From contig NZ_LFMD02000007.1 of the NCBI RefSeq assembly GCF_015776785.2, positions 1,083,635 through 1,147,634 on the forward strand: 64,000 bases of DNA. The letters run 5' to 3'. Positions 31,752 through 40,173 of the stretch are shown piece after piece. Under the pieces are notes generated by a model. It was not told the origin of the DNA, did no database searches, and saw only the letters and a program-made list of their open reading frames with translations. Source of the stretch: Kitasatospora sp. SUK 42 (GTDB lineage Bacteria; Actinomycetota; Actinomycetes; Streptomycetales; Streptomycetaceae). How positions within the stretch are numbered: the stretch's first letter is position 1; each line of letters begins with the position of its first letter. Position numbers and translations under genes: made by a program.

Positions 31752-32534
31752 TCATCCCGCCGGCGCCCGGGGCACGATGACCGGGGCGCCGTCACCCGGG
31801 GCGGGCAGCACGTGGCTGTCGATGTCGTACAGCGCCCGCACCAGCGCCGCGTCCACGACCTCCCGCGGCGGCCCGCAGGCGACCACCGCCCCGTCCCGCA
31901 GCGCGACCAGCAGGTCGGCGTAGCGGGCGGCCGCCGCGAGGTCGTGCAGGACCATGACGACGGTGCGCCCGCCCGCCGCGACGGCCCGGACCAGCTCCAG
32001 CACCTCGACGGCGTGGCCGAGGTCGAGCGCGCTGGTCGGCTCGTCGAGCAGCACGACCGGGGCGTCCTGGGCGAGCACCATGGCGAGCCAGCAGCGCTGG
32101 CGCTGGCCCCCGGAGAGCCGGTCGAGGCGCCGGTCGGCGAGGGCGTCGACGCCGGTGGCGCGCAGGGCCTCGGCGGTGAGCCGTTCGTCGTCCGGGGACC
32201 ACTGGCGGAACAGGCCCTGGTGCGGGTGCCGGCCGTAGCGGACCAGGCCCGCGACGGTGACCGCCTCGGGGGCCTGTGGGCTCTGCGGGAGCAGGGCGAC
32301 CCGGTGGGCGGCCTGGCGCGGGCGCAGCCGCCAGACGTCCTGACCGCCGACCAGCACCCGCCCGGTGTCCGGCCGGTGCAGTCGGGCGACGGCCCGCAGC
32401 AGGGTGGACTTGCCGCAGCCGTTCGGGCCGACCACGGCCACCACCCGCCCGGCGGGCACGGTGAGGTCGATGCCACCGAGCACCGGGCGGCCGGGGCCGT
32501 ACCCGGCGGTGAGGCCCTCGATCGTCAACTCCAT
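31752..32534 (-). CDS. Siderophore importer ATPase (FepC/FhuC-type)
   Basis: 260 aa with Walker A VGPNGCGKST (about residue 37), signature LSGGQRQR, Walker B VVLLDEPTSALDLGH and H-loop VLHDLAAA. It powers uptake through the fused permease encoded divergently. It lies 27 bp behind the receptor gene on the same transcript, which starts at an iron box, so it should be made under iron starvation. Confidence 0.92.
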   Translation of the reverse strand: MELTIEGLTAGYGPGRPVLGGIDLTVPAGRVVAVVGPNGCGKSTLLRAVARLHRPDTGRVLVGGQDVWRLRPRQAAHRVALLPQSPQAPEAVTVAGLVRYGRHPHQGLFRQWSPDDERLTAEALRATGVDALADRRLDRLSGGQRQRCWLAMVLAQDAPVVLLDEPTSALDLGHAVEVLELVRAVAAGGRTVVMVLHDLAAAARYADLLVALRDGAVVACGPPREVVDAALVRALYDIDSHVLPAPGDGAPVIVPRAPAG

Positions 32535-32561
32535 GGCGGTTCCTCCCGGTCCGGCCGCCGC

Positions 32562-33560
32562 TCAGGAGGCGGAGAGCGCCTTGCCGAGGTCGCCGATGAC
32601 GACGTCGGCGGCGAGCGGGCCGCCCCGGGTGGACCAGACCGAACCGTCCACGGTGACGGTGTGGTTGTTCTTCACCGCGTTCAACTCCTGGTAGGCGGGC
32701 TTGGACTGGACGTCCTTGAGCGCGGCCTTGCCGTCGTCGGTGAGGGTGGACAGGAACAGCCAGTCGCCGTCGATCTCGGAGAGCTTCTCCAGGCTGAGCG
32801 CCGGGCTGTGCGCGTTGCCGTCCTTGTCCTGCGCGGCCGGGCGGGTCAGGCCCATGTCGAGGGCGACGCCACTGGCGAACTGCCGCTTCTCCATCCAGCT
32901 CGGGCCGGTGGGGTTCCAGCGCACGATGGAGACCGCCGCGCCCTTGTTCTTGCCGAGGTCGGCGCCGGTCTTGGCGGCCTTGGCCTCGTAGTCGGCGATC
33001 ACCTTGTTGGCCTGGTCGAGCTTGTTGACGGCGTTGCCGATGCCGCGGAAGGCGAGCTTCCAGTCGTCGGTGGGCGCCATGGTGACCAGGGTGGCGGGGG
33101 TGATCTCGCGCAACTGCTTGAGCAGCTGGGCGTCCTGCATGTCGCCGGCCAGGATCAGGTCGGGCTTGGCGGCGATCACCTTGTCCAGCACGGGCTGGAG
33201 CAGGTTGCCGACCACCGGGACGCCCTGGACCTTGTCCTTGAGGTACGCGGGCGGCTCGGCGAGCCCCTGGCCGTTGGTGATGCCGACCGGCTTGACGCCG
33301 AGGGCGAGCACCGCGTCGAGGTCCTCCTGGGTGAGGGTGACGATCCGCTGGGGCTCGGCCGGGATCTCGACGGCCTGGCCGGTGGCGTCCTTGACGGTCC
33401 GCTTGCCGCCGTCCGCCGCCTGGGTGGAGCTCGACGACGAGGACGAGGGCGAGCCCGAGGAGCCGCAGCCGGTGAGCAGGAGGGCGGCCGCCCCGGTGAC
33501 GGCCAGCGCCTGGGCCGCGCGGCGGCGGACGGGTCGGAGCGGGCTCTGGGCGAACGGCAT
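32562..33560 (-). CDS. Iron-siderophore receptor lipoprotein
   Basis: 332 aa; ATG at 33560 with GGAGGCACCC upstream. Twin-Arg-containing lipoprotein signal (VRRRAAQALAVTGAAALLLTG, Cys about residue 32) and a Ser-rich tether. The receptor fold follows: TVKDATGQAVEIPAEPQRIV, LDAVLALGVKPVGITNG, KPDLILAGDMQD, a central helix, and a C-terminal AADVVIGDLGKALS. It binds the ferric siderophore outside the membrane and hands it to the permease. Its promoter region (33561-33666) contains the iron box shared with the permease. Confidence 0.9.
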   Translation of the reverse strand: MPFAQSPLRPVRRRAAQALAVTGAAALLLTGCGSSGSPSSSSSSSTQAADGGKRTVKDATGQAVEIPAEPQRIVTLTQEDLDAVLALGVKPVGITNGQGLAEPPAYLKDKVQGVPVVGNLLQPVLDKVIAAKPDLILAGDMQDAQLLKQLREITPATLVTMAPTDDWKLAFRGIGNAVNKLDQANKVIADYEAKAAKTGADLGKNKGAAVSIVRWNPTGPSWMEKRQFASGVALDMGLTRPAAQDKDGNAHSPALSLEKLSEIDGDWLFLSTLTDDGKAALKDVQSKPAYQELNAVKNNHTVTVDGSVWSTRGGPLAADVVIGDLGKALSAS

Positions 33561-33648
33561 GGGTGCCTCCGGGCGGGGGTGGTACGGGAGTTGGGTGGCG
33601 TCCGGGCAGCTCGGCGCGATGGCGGTGCCTCACGAGACGGCTCGAACA

Positions 33649-33667
33649 TTAGGTTAGCCTTACCTTA
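33649..33667. promoter_or_regulatory. Iron box (DmdR/IdeR-type operator) between receptor and permease genes
   Basis: TTAGGTTAGCCTTACCTTA matches the actinobacterial iron box (TTAGGTTAGGCTCACCTAA type) with its inverted symmetry. On the minus strand it runs directly into a -10-like TAATGT (33651-33646). Its last base is the first base of the annotated permease ATG. Confidence 0.85.
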
Positions 33668-35826
33668 TGACATCGTCGCAAGTGGGAGTCCCCGAGGCGC
33701 CCGCCGTCACCGCGCCCGACGCCCCTCCCCCGCCACCGCCGGCCCGCCGCCGCACCTGGCCGGTCGTCGTCGGGGCGGTCGCGGCACTGCTCGCCCTCGC
33801 CGCGCTCTCGCTGTCGGTCGGCGCCGGCGAGGTCGGGCCGGGGCGGGTGCTGGACTACCTGCTGAACCGCGACGGCGCCCGCGCCGACGGCCGGCTCGCC
33901 CTGGTCGTCGGCGAACTCCGGCTGCCCCGCACCCTCACCGCCCTGCTCGTCGGCGCCGCGCTCGGCGTCGCGGGCGCGCAGTTGCAGTCCGTCACCCGCA
34001 ACCCGCTGGCCGAGACCGGCCTGCTCGGCGTCAACGCGGGCGCCTCGCTCGGAGTCGTGCTCGGCATCGCCGTGCTCGGCGTCCAGACCTCCTTCGGCTA
34101 CCTCGCCTTCGCCTTCGGCGGCGCGGTGCTCGCCAGCACCGTGGTCCTGCTGGTCGCGAGCACCCGGGGCGGCGGCTCGCCGATGCGGCTGGTGCTGGCC
34201 GGCTCCGCCGTCGCGGCGATCTTCCGCGGGCTCACCGACGTGCTGATCGTCAACTCGCCTGAGGCGTACGAGCGGTACCGGGTCTGGGTGCTCGGCTCAC
34301 TGGCCGGCGTGGAGGGCTGGACGACGCTGCGCCAGCTCGCCCCGGTCCTCGGCGCGGGGTTCGTGCTCGCCGCGCTCACCACCCGGCCGCTGACCGCGCT
34401 GGCCCTCGGCGACGACCTCGCCCGAGGCCTCGGCCACCGGCCCGGCGCGACCCGCGCCGCCGTCGCCGTCGCCGTCACCCTGCTCACCGCCTCGGCCGTC
34501 GCCCTGGCCGGGCCGGTCGCCTTCCTCGGGCTGCTCTCCGGCTTCCTCGCCCGGACCGTCGCCGGCCCCAGGGTCGGCCGACTCACCCTGCTCGCCGCCC
34601 TGTTCGGCGCCGCCGTGCTCACCGGCGCGGACGTGCTCGCCCGGGTGGTGGCCCGGCCCTTCGAGGCGCCGGTGTCGGTGATCGTCGCCCTGATCGGGGC
34701 CCCGGCCCTGATCGCGATCGTCCGATCCCGGCGCTCCGCCGCCCTGGCCATCGCCGACCCCGCCGAGTCCGCGCCACCCGCGCGAACGGGCGAACCAGCC
34801 CCGGCCAAGCCCGACTTGACGCTACGGTACGGGGCCTGGTCGCTGCTGCTGCCCCGCCGCGCGCTACTGGCGTCGCTCGGCCTGGCCGCCGCGCTGCTGG
34901 CCGCAGTGGTGGTCTCGGCGCACGTCGGGCAGAGCGAACTCGACCTCGGCCGCACCTTCCAGGCCGTGTTCGGCTACGGCGACCGACTGGACGTGCTGCT
35001 GGTGCAGAAGTTCCGGCTCGGCCGGATCGTCGCCGGGCTCGCCGCCGGGGCCGCACTCGGCCTGGCCGGCTGCCTGACCCAGACCCTGGCCCGCAACCGC
35101 CTGGCCACCCCCGAACTCCTGGGCGTCAACGACGGCGCGACGGCGGCCATGCTGATCTCCGCCAGCACCGCGGGCACCTTCGGCGCCTGGTGGGCCGGAC
35201 CGCTCGGCGCACTGGTCGCCGTCCTGGTCGTCGCCCTCGCCTCCGGCGGGCTCGGCGCGCGCGGCTACCGGGTGCTGGTGGTCGGGCTCGCCATGTCGGC
35301 GCTCGCCTCGGCGGTCATCCAGGTCGCCATGGCCCGCCGCTCGCTCAACTCGGCCGGCTCGCTGTACATCTGGACCAACGGCAGCCTCAACGGACGGGAC
35401 TTCGCCGTCTCCACTCCGGTGCTGATCGGGCTGGCGGTGCTGGTACCGCTCGCCCTGGTGGTGGCCCGGCGCCTGGCGGTGCTGCGCTTCGACGACAGCG
35501 TGGCCGCCTCGCTCGGCGTCGACCCGGGCCGGGTCCGGCTCGCCTGCCTCCTGCTGGCCGTCGCACTCGCCGGACTCGCGGTCGGCGTCTGCGGGCCGGT
35601 CGGCTTCGTGGCGCTCGCCGCGCCCGTGATCGCCGGGCGGCTCGCCGGCCCCGCCCGCGTGCCGGTGCTCGGCTCGGCGCTGACCGGCGCGCTGCTCGTC
35701 GTGCTCGCGGACACCCTGGGGCGGGTGCTGATCGGTGGGGTGGAGATCCCCGTCGGCATCGTGACCACCGTCCTCGGCGGGCCCTTCCTGCTCTGGGTGC
35801 TGCTCGGGCGACGAAGCTCCGTCTGA
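33667..35826 (+). CDS. Fused double FecCD permease (FhuB-like)
   Basis: 719 aa, twice the usual length, made of two homologous permease halves. Half one (about 30-355) has RNPLAETGLLGVNAGASLGVV; half two (about 385-715) has RNRLATPELLGVNDGATAAML, and each half ends in the usual IPVGIV/PVSVIV-type helix. The fusion replaces the normal homodimer or heterodimer, as in FhuB. The proline-rich N-terminus (about residues 10-30) is cytoplasmic. The ATG at 33667 lies inside the iron box without a ribosome-binding site, so the mRNA may be leaderless or the true start may be the GTG at 33682. Esterase gene follows 21 bp downstream. Confidence 0.88.
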   Translation: MTSSQVGVPEAPAVTAPDAPPPPPPARRRTWPVVVGAVAALLALAALSLSVGAGEVGPGRVLDYLLNRDGARADGRLALVVGELRLPRTLTALLVGAALGVAGAQLQSVTRNPLAETGLLGVNAGASLGVVLGIAVLGVQTSFGYLAFAFGGAVLASTVVLLVASTRGGGSPMRLVLAGSAVAAIFRGLTDVLIVNSPEAYERYRVWVLGSLAGVEGWTTLRQLAPVLGAGFVLAALTTRPLTALALGDDLARGLGHRPGATRAAVAVAVTLLTASAVALAGPVAFLGLLSGFLARTVAGPRVGRLTLLAALFGAAVLTGADVLARVVARPFEAPVSVIVALIGAPALIAIVRSRRSAALAIADPAESAPPARTGEPAPAKPDLTLRYGAWSLLLPRRALLASLGLAAALLAAVVVSAHVGQSELDLGRTFQAVFGYGDRLDVLLVQKFRLGRIVAGLAAGAALGLAGCLTQTLARNRLATPELLGVNDGATAAMLISASTAGTFGAWWAGPLGALVAVLVVALASGGLGARGYRVLVVGLAMSALASAVIQVAMARRSLNSAGSLYIWTNGSLNGRDFAVSTPVLIGLAVLVPLALVVARRLAVLRFDDSVAASLGVDPGRVRLACLLLAVALAGLAVGVCGPVGFVALAAPVIAGRLAGPARVPVLGSALTGALLVVLADTLGRVLIGGVEIPVGIVTTVLGGPFLLWVLLGRRSSV

Positions 35827-35847
35827 CGTGATTGAGGAGAACCGAAG

Positions 35848-36945
35848 TTGAACCACCCGCCCGTCATCGAACCCGACCCGGACGACCCCCGGTACCGGCT
35901 GGTCACCTTCCGGCACCGGCAGACGGACTGCGACGGAGTGCTGGCGCTGCTGCACACCGTCACCGACAAGGACCGGCACGCCGGGGACCTCACGCCCCAT
36001 GTGATGAAGCGCCGGAACGGCCGCTGGGAGATCACGTACCGGCTGCGCGCGGACCACCGGGCCTCCTACCAGCTGTACCCGTTCCGGGGCGGGCCGCCGG
36101 GCACCACCCGGGCCGACTGGCTGCACGTCCTGGACCACGCCCACCCCGACCCGTACGACACCGAACCCCGGCTGCCGGCCCGCGACGGCCGCCACCCGTC
36201 CTCGGTGCTCAGCCTCCCGGAGGCGCCCCCGCAGCCGTACGTGCAACGGCGTGAGGGTGTGCCGCGCGGGCGGACGGTCGCGCACACCGTCGCCGGGCGG
36301 CGAGTGGACGTGCACCTCCCCGCCCGGCTCGGTGAGGGGCCGCATCCGGTGGCGGTGCTGCTGGACGGCGAGATGTGGGGCGAGGTGCTGTCCGTCGGCG
36401 ACACCCTGGACAACCTGGTGGCGGACGGCGCGATCCCGCCGACGGTGACCCTGCTCGTGCACACCATGGGCCCCGGGCGGCCGGACGACCTCAGCTGCAA
36501 CCCGGACTTCGTCGACCTCCTCGCCGACCGGCTCCTCCCGTGGGCCTCGGCCGAGTTCGGCGCGACGACCGACCCGCGCGCCACCGTGATCGCCGGCCAG
36601 AGCGCGGGCGGGCTGACCGCCGCCTACGCCGCGTTCCGACGGCCGGAGCGGTTCGGCAACGCGCTCTCCCAGTCCGGCTCCTTCTGGTGGCCGGACGAGA
36701 CGGAGTTCGACGAGGGATCAGAGTGGCTGACCCGCCAATTCGCCCGCCAGACACGGCGCGAGGCCCGCTTCTACGTCGAAGTCGGCCTCCAGGAATGGAT
36801 GCTGCTCGCCCAGAACCGCCACCTGCGCGACGTCCTGACCGCCCGGGGCTACGACCTCGCCTACCGCGAGTTCAACGGCGGTCACGACTACGCCTGTTGG
36901 CGTGGCGGGCTGGCCGACGGCCTCCGCCACCTCCTGGGAGCCTGA
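35848..36945 (+). CDS. fes: Enterochelin-esterase-like siderophore hydrolase
   Basis: 365 aa, TTG start with GAGGAG 7 nt upstream. The N-terminal domain (about 15-100) is the beta-rich cap typical of Fes (VTFRHRQ..., WEITYRLRADHRASYQLYPF). The alpha/beta-hydrolase domain follows with the nucleophile in AGQSAGGL (about residue 250), a downstream Asp/Glu segment and the catalytic His in FNGGHDYACWR. It should hydrolyse the trilactone of the imported ferric siderophore in the cytoplasm to free iron. Its place right after the permease in an iron-box transcript supports this. Confidence 0.9.
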   Translation: MNHPPVIEPDPDDPRYRLVTFRHRQTDCDGVLALLHTVTDKDRHAGDLTPHVMKRRNGRWEITYRLRADHRASYQLYPFRGGPPGTTRADWLHVLDHAHPDPYDTEPRLPARDGRHPSSVLSLPEAPPQPYVQRREGVPRGRTVAHTVAGRRVDVHLPARLGEGPHPVAVLLDGEMWGEVLSVGDTLDNLVADGAIPPTVTLLVHTMGPGRPDDLSCNPDFVDLLADRLLPWASAEFGATTDPRATVIAGQSAGGLTAAYAAFRRPERFGNALSQSGSFWWPDETEFDEGSEWLTRQFARQTRREARFYVEVGLQEWMLLAQNRHLRDVLTARGYDLAYREFNGGHDYACWRGGLADGLRHLLGA

Positions 36946-36994
36946 CGCCCGGGCCGGCGGTCCCCCCGTACGGGCAGGTCCACGGGACTTCCTC

Positions 36995-37017
36995 CACGAG
37001 CAACCGCACCACTCGTG
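36995..37017 (+). promoter_or_regulatory. Small inverted repeat before the metallo-beta-lactamase-fold gene
   Basis: CACGAG and CTCGTG are separated by 11 nt and followed at once by CTAGCGT, which resembles a -10 box. Possible operator/promoter; weak. Confidence 0.25.
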
Positions 37018-37107
37018 CTAGCGTCCCCGGGGCGGCGCAGCGGCGCCGACCCCGGACGAGACGTGCGCCGTACCCGGCCTGCCAAGACGACGCACTCTGG
37101 AGGCGTC

Positions 37108-37965
37108 ATGGCCGCTGCCGGTGCACCGATCGCCCGCCCGTTGGACGTGCGGTGGATCCACGGTTCCCCGTCCGCGAAGCACAACACGGACCCGGACATC
37201 CAGGTCCACGAGTACGACGAGCACACCGTCATCCTGCGGCAGAACAAGGCGATCAACTACGAGGCTCCGTTCCTGTTCCTGCTCTTCGGGGCGGAGCGGG
37301 CGGTGCTGATCGACACCGGGGCGACGACCGAAGCCGAGTACTTCCCGCTGCGCGCGACGGTCGACGAGCTGGTCGCGAAGTGGCTCGCCCACAATCCCCG
37401 GGACGACTACCCCCTGCTGGTGCTGCACACCCACCCGCACCGCGACCACATCGCGGGCGACGGCCAGTTCGCCGACCGGCCTCTGACCACCCTGATCGGC
37501 GCCGATCTGCCCACGGCCTGGGCGTACTTCGGCTTCGACCGGGACGCCGAGGCGACGGCCCGCGTCGACCTCGGCGGCGGGCGGGTACTGGAGTGCCTGG
37601 CCACGCCGGGACACCACGAGGCGGCGGTCACCTACTACGACCCCTGGACGGGCTTCCTGCTCACCGGCGACACCGTCTACCCCGGACGCCTGTACATCAA
37701 CGACTGGCCCACCTTCGGGCGGACCGTCGAGCGGCTGATCGAGTTCACCGAGAACCACCCGGTGACGCACGTACTCGGCTGCCACATCGAGATGACCCGT
37801 GACCCGGGCGTCGACTACCCGATCCGCGCCACCTACCAGCCCGACGAGCCCCCGCTCCAGCTCACCCCCGCCCACCTGCACCGGATCCGGGCCGCCGTCG
37901 CCCAACTCGGCGACCGGCCACGCCTGTACCCGCTGGACGACCTGATCCTCTGGCCCAACGAGTAG
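37108..37965 (+). CDS. Metallo-beta-lactamase-fold hydrolase
   Basis: 285 aa; ATG at 37108 with CTGGAGG upstream. The zinc-binding motif HTHPHRDHIAGD (about residue 110, HxHxDH) is complete, with further ligands in TPGHHEAAV and the Asp in LLTGDTVYPGRLY and the last His in LGCHIEM. It resembles glyoxalase-II-like or quorum-type lactone hydrolases, but the substrate is not evident. It has no iron box of its own and its own upstream region of 160 bp, so membership in the siderophore system is unproven. Confidence 0.85.
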   Translation: MAAAGAPIARPLDVRWIHGSPSAKHNTDPDIQVHEYDEHTVILRQNKAINYEAPFLFLLFGAERAVLIDTGATTEAEYFPLRATVDELVAKWLAHNPRDDYPLLVLHTHPHRDHIAGDGQFADRPLTTLIGADLPTAWAYFGFDRDAEATARVDLGGGRVLECLATPGHHEAAVTYYDPWTGFLLTGDTVYPGRLYINDWPTFGRTVERLIEFTENHPVTHVLGCHIEMTRDPGVDYPIRATYQPDEPPLQLTPAHLHRIRAAVAQLGDRPRLYPLDDLILWPNE

Positions 37966-38009
37966 CTCCCGGCCGACGGTGTACGGGACTCCAAGGACCG
38001 CACCGGCCC

Positions 38010-38042
38010 CCGGCCCGCGTCCACTGCCGAGACCCGGGCCGG
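38010..38042. terminator. Possible hairpin between convergent genes
   Basis: An 8-bp stem (38010-38017 with 38035-38042) with a 17-nt loop lies between the hydrolase and Uma2 genes. Weak. Confidence 0.3.
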
Positions 38043-38081
38043 CTTCACCGGCTCCGCCCACGGCGGGGGCCCTGAGGCCGG

Positions 38082-38633
38082 TCAGTCCCGGTAAGGGACG
38101 AGCCCCGACAGATCCAGCTCGAAGTCGAACGGCTCGGGAATGCGGATCCTCTCGCCGAAGCCCCGCTCGGTGCGGGTGTGGTAGCGGTCGTGGTTCGGCT
38201 CGGAGAACAGCACCACGGCCTTCTGTCGCGGGTCCACGATCAGGTAGAGCGGGAATCCCATGCGCGGGTAGTCACGGACCTTGCCCGTCCAGTCGTTGTC
38301 GGGATTCGACGGCGAGACGACTTCGACTGCGATCAGGGCGAGCTCAGCCGGGATGTTGTGCTCCGCCAGTTCCACGACGTCCAGGGGCAGATAGGTGAGA
38401 TCGGGGTTGCGAACCGCGCCGACCTCCGGCGAGGAGAGGTCACTGTTCCCGGTCGGGAAGTAGCCGGGAGGGCAGTGTGCCTCGAACTGGCGTTGGACGA
38501 GGGCGAGATTCAGCTGGTGGATCGAGGACGGCGAGGCCTGCATGACGATGACGTCGCCGGACAGCTCGACCTTGTACCCGTCCGGCAGGCTGCGCCTCGC
38601 CTCTTCGAGAAGACGGTAGTGCTCGGGGTTCAT
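38082..38633 (-). CDS. Uma2-family PD-(D/E)XK nuclease-like protein
   Basis: 183 aa, ATG at 38633 with GGAGGAGATC upstream. The Uma2/DUF820 signatures are present: VELSGDVIVMQASPSSIHQ, RNPDLTYLP (active-site Asp), LIAVEVVSPSNPDND (Glu), GKVRDYPRMGFPLYLIVDP (Lys) and VVLFSEP. Members have a restriction-endonuclease fold and are often present in many copies in streptomycetes; their targets are unknown. It is divergent from the epimerase gene. Confidence 0.88.
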   Translation of the reverse strand: MNPEHYRLLEEARRSLPDGYKVELSGDVIVMQASPSSIHQLNLALVQRQFEAHCPPGYFPTGNSDLSSPEVGAVRNPDLTYLPLDVVELAEHNIPAELALIAVEVVSPSNPDNDWTGKVRDYPRMGFPLYLIVDPRQKAVVLFSEPNHDRYHTRTERGFGERIRIPEPFDFELDLSGLVPYRD

Positions 38634-38697
38634 ACGATCTCCTCCAGTGCTTCCGACACGGTACCGCGCCCCTCGCCGTAGGCTCGGCGGATCGGCG

Positions 38698-39618
38698 ATG
38701 CGCGCGGGAGGGGTGGTTCGGGTGGGGCGTGTGGTGGTGACGGGGTCGGCCGGGTTGGTGGGGTCGGCGGTGGTGCGGCTGCTGCGGGAGTCGGGCCGGG
38801 CGGTGGTCGGGGTGGACCGGGTGGCCTCGCCGGACACGAGCGTGGTGGCGGATCTGCGGGACGGCGCGGCGTGGCGCGGGGCGCTGGCCGGGGCGGAGGC
38901 GGTCGTCCACGCGGCGGCGTTGCACGCGCCGCACGTCGGGGTGCGGCCGGACGCGGAGTTCCACGCGGTGAACGTCGTGGCGACCGGGGAGTTGCTGGCG
39001 GCGGCGGAGGCGGCCGGGGTGCGGCGGTTCGTCCTCACCAGCTCGACTTCGGTGTACGGGCATGCGCTGGTGCCGTCCGACGGTGCGGCGGTCTGGGTGA
39101 CCGAGGAGCTCGATCCCCGGCCGCGCGACGTCTACGACGAGACGAAGCTGGCCGCCGAACGCCTGGTGCTCGGATCGACCGCCCTGACGGCGGTGTGCCT
39201 GCGGATCGCCCGGTGCTTCCCCGAGCCGCCGCCCCTGCTGGCCCGGCACCGGCTCTACCGGGGTGTCGACCTGGCCGACGTGGCGCGGGCCCACCTGCTG
39301 GCCGTCGAGAGCGCCACGGCCACCGGGGTGTTGAACATCGCCGGACCGTACCCCTGGCGGGCCGGGGACCGGGCACGGCTGCACCAGGACCCGGCGGCCC
39401 TGATCTCGGAGCGGATGCCGGAGGCTGCGGCCGGGTTCGACCGGCTCGGGTGGGATCTGCCCTCCTCCGTCGACCGTGTCTACGTGTCCGAACGGGCCGC
39501 CTCGGTGCTGGGCTACCGACCGCTTCGCGGGGTGGCCGAGGTGCTGGCCGATGCGATCGGCCGCGAGAGCTTGTCCAGCGGTCCGGCCGGGCTTCAGACT
39601 GACGATCATGTCAACTGA
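38698..39618 (+). CDS. NAD-dependent epimerase/dehydratase (extended SDR)
   Basis: 306 aa. The Rossmann motif is VVVTGSAGLVGSAVVRLL (about residues 12-29), followed by VVHAAALHAPH, the catalytic TSSTSVYG and YDETK (YxxxK), and the substrate-binding VDLADVARAHLLA. It is likely a nucleotide-sugar or related epimerase; the exact substrate is not clear. Its last codons overlap the start of the next membrane-protein gene by 11 bp. The ribosome-binding site at 38698 is weak, and a start 17 codons upstream is possible. Confidence 0.85.
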   Translation: MRAGGVVRVGRVVVTGSAGLVGSAVVRLLRESGRAVVGVDRVASPDTSVVADLRDGAAWRGALAGAEAVVHAAALHAPHVGVRPDAEFHAVNVVATGELLAAAEAAGVRRFVLTSSTSVYGHALVPSDGAAVWVTEELDPRPRDVYDETKLAAERLVLGSTALTAVCLRIARCFPEPPPLLARHRLYRGVDLADVARAHLLAVESATATGVLNIAGPYPWRAGDRARLHQDPAALISERMPEAAAGFDRLGWDLPSSVDRVYVSERAASVLGYRPLRGVAEVLADAIGRESLSSGPAGLQTDDHVN

Positions 39619-40171
39619 TCGAATCGCCCGGCTCATGGGAGCCGGTTTCGGGCTCGTGTTCGTCCAGGTCGGCGCGTTCGCCCTGCCGACGGCCGTCGCG
39701 GTGCCGCTGCGGGTGGTCTCGGTGGTCGCGTTCCTCGCGCTGATTGGGGCCGGGAAGTGGTGGGGCGGCCGGGAAGCCCCGCTGGACCGTTCCGAGGGAG
39801 GCCCGAAGACCTCCCTCGGACCGAACTACCAGTTCCTGGTGGGCAGCGAGGGAGCCGCGGCCAGTCTCGGAATCATGGTGGTCAACCGGCTGCTGCACAC
39901 CCCGGCGGCGACCGTGCCGTGGATCGCCACCGTGGTGGGAGCGCACTTCTTCGTCCTCGCCGTTCTCTGGCACCGGCCGTCGCTGCACGTCCTCGGCGGT
40001 GCGATCACGGCCTGCGGCGTGACCGGGCTGGCGCTGGCCTTCGGCGGTGCCCCGGAGGCGGCCGTCGCGACGGCGGCCGGGATCGGCCCGGGGATGCTGC
40101 TGATCGGCTCGGTGTGGTGGTCGTCCGTCCCGCCGCAGCGCGGGTCCGCGGCCGGACGGACGACCATCTGA
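39608..40171 (+). CDS. Small membrane protein of unknown function
   Basis: 187 aa, ATG at 39608 inside the 3' end of the epimerase gene. Five hydrophobic segments can be drawn (GFGLVFVQVGAFALPTAVAV, VVSVVAFLALIGAG, SLGIMVVN, ATVVGAHFFVLAVLW, AITACGVTGLALAF), with a charged loop after the second. I do not recognise the family. Translational coupling suggests it is made with the epimerase. Confidence 0.7.
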   Translation: MSTDRIARLMGAGFGLVFVQVGAFALPTAVAVPLRVVSVVAFLALIGAGKWWGGREAPLDRSEGGPKTSLGPNYQFLVGSEGAAASLGIMVVNRLLHTPAATVPWIATVVGAHFFVLAVLWHRPSLHVLGGAITACGVTGLALAFGGAPEAAVATAAGIGPGMLLIGSVWWSSVPPQRGSAAGRTTI

Positions 40172-40173
40172 GG

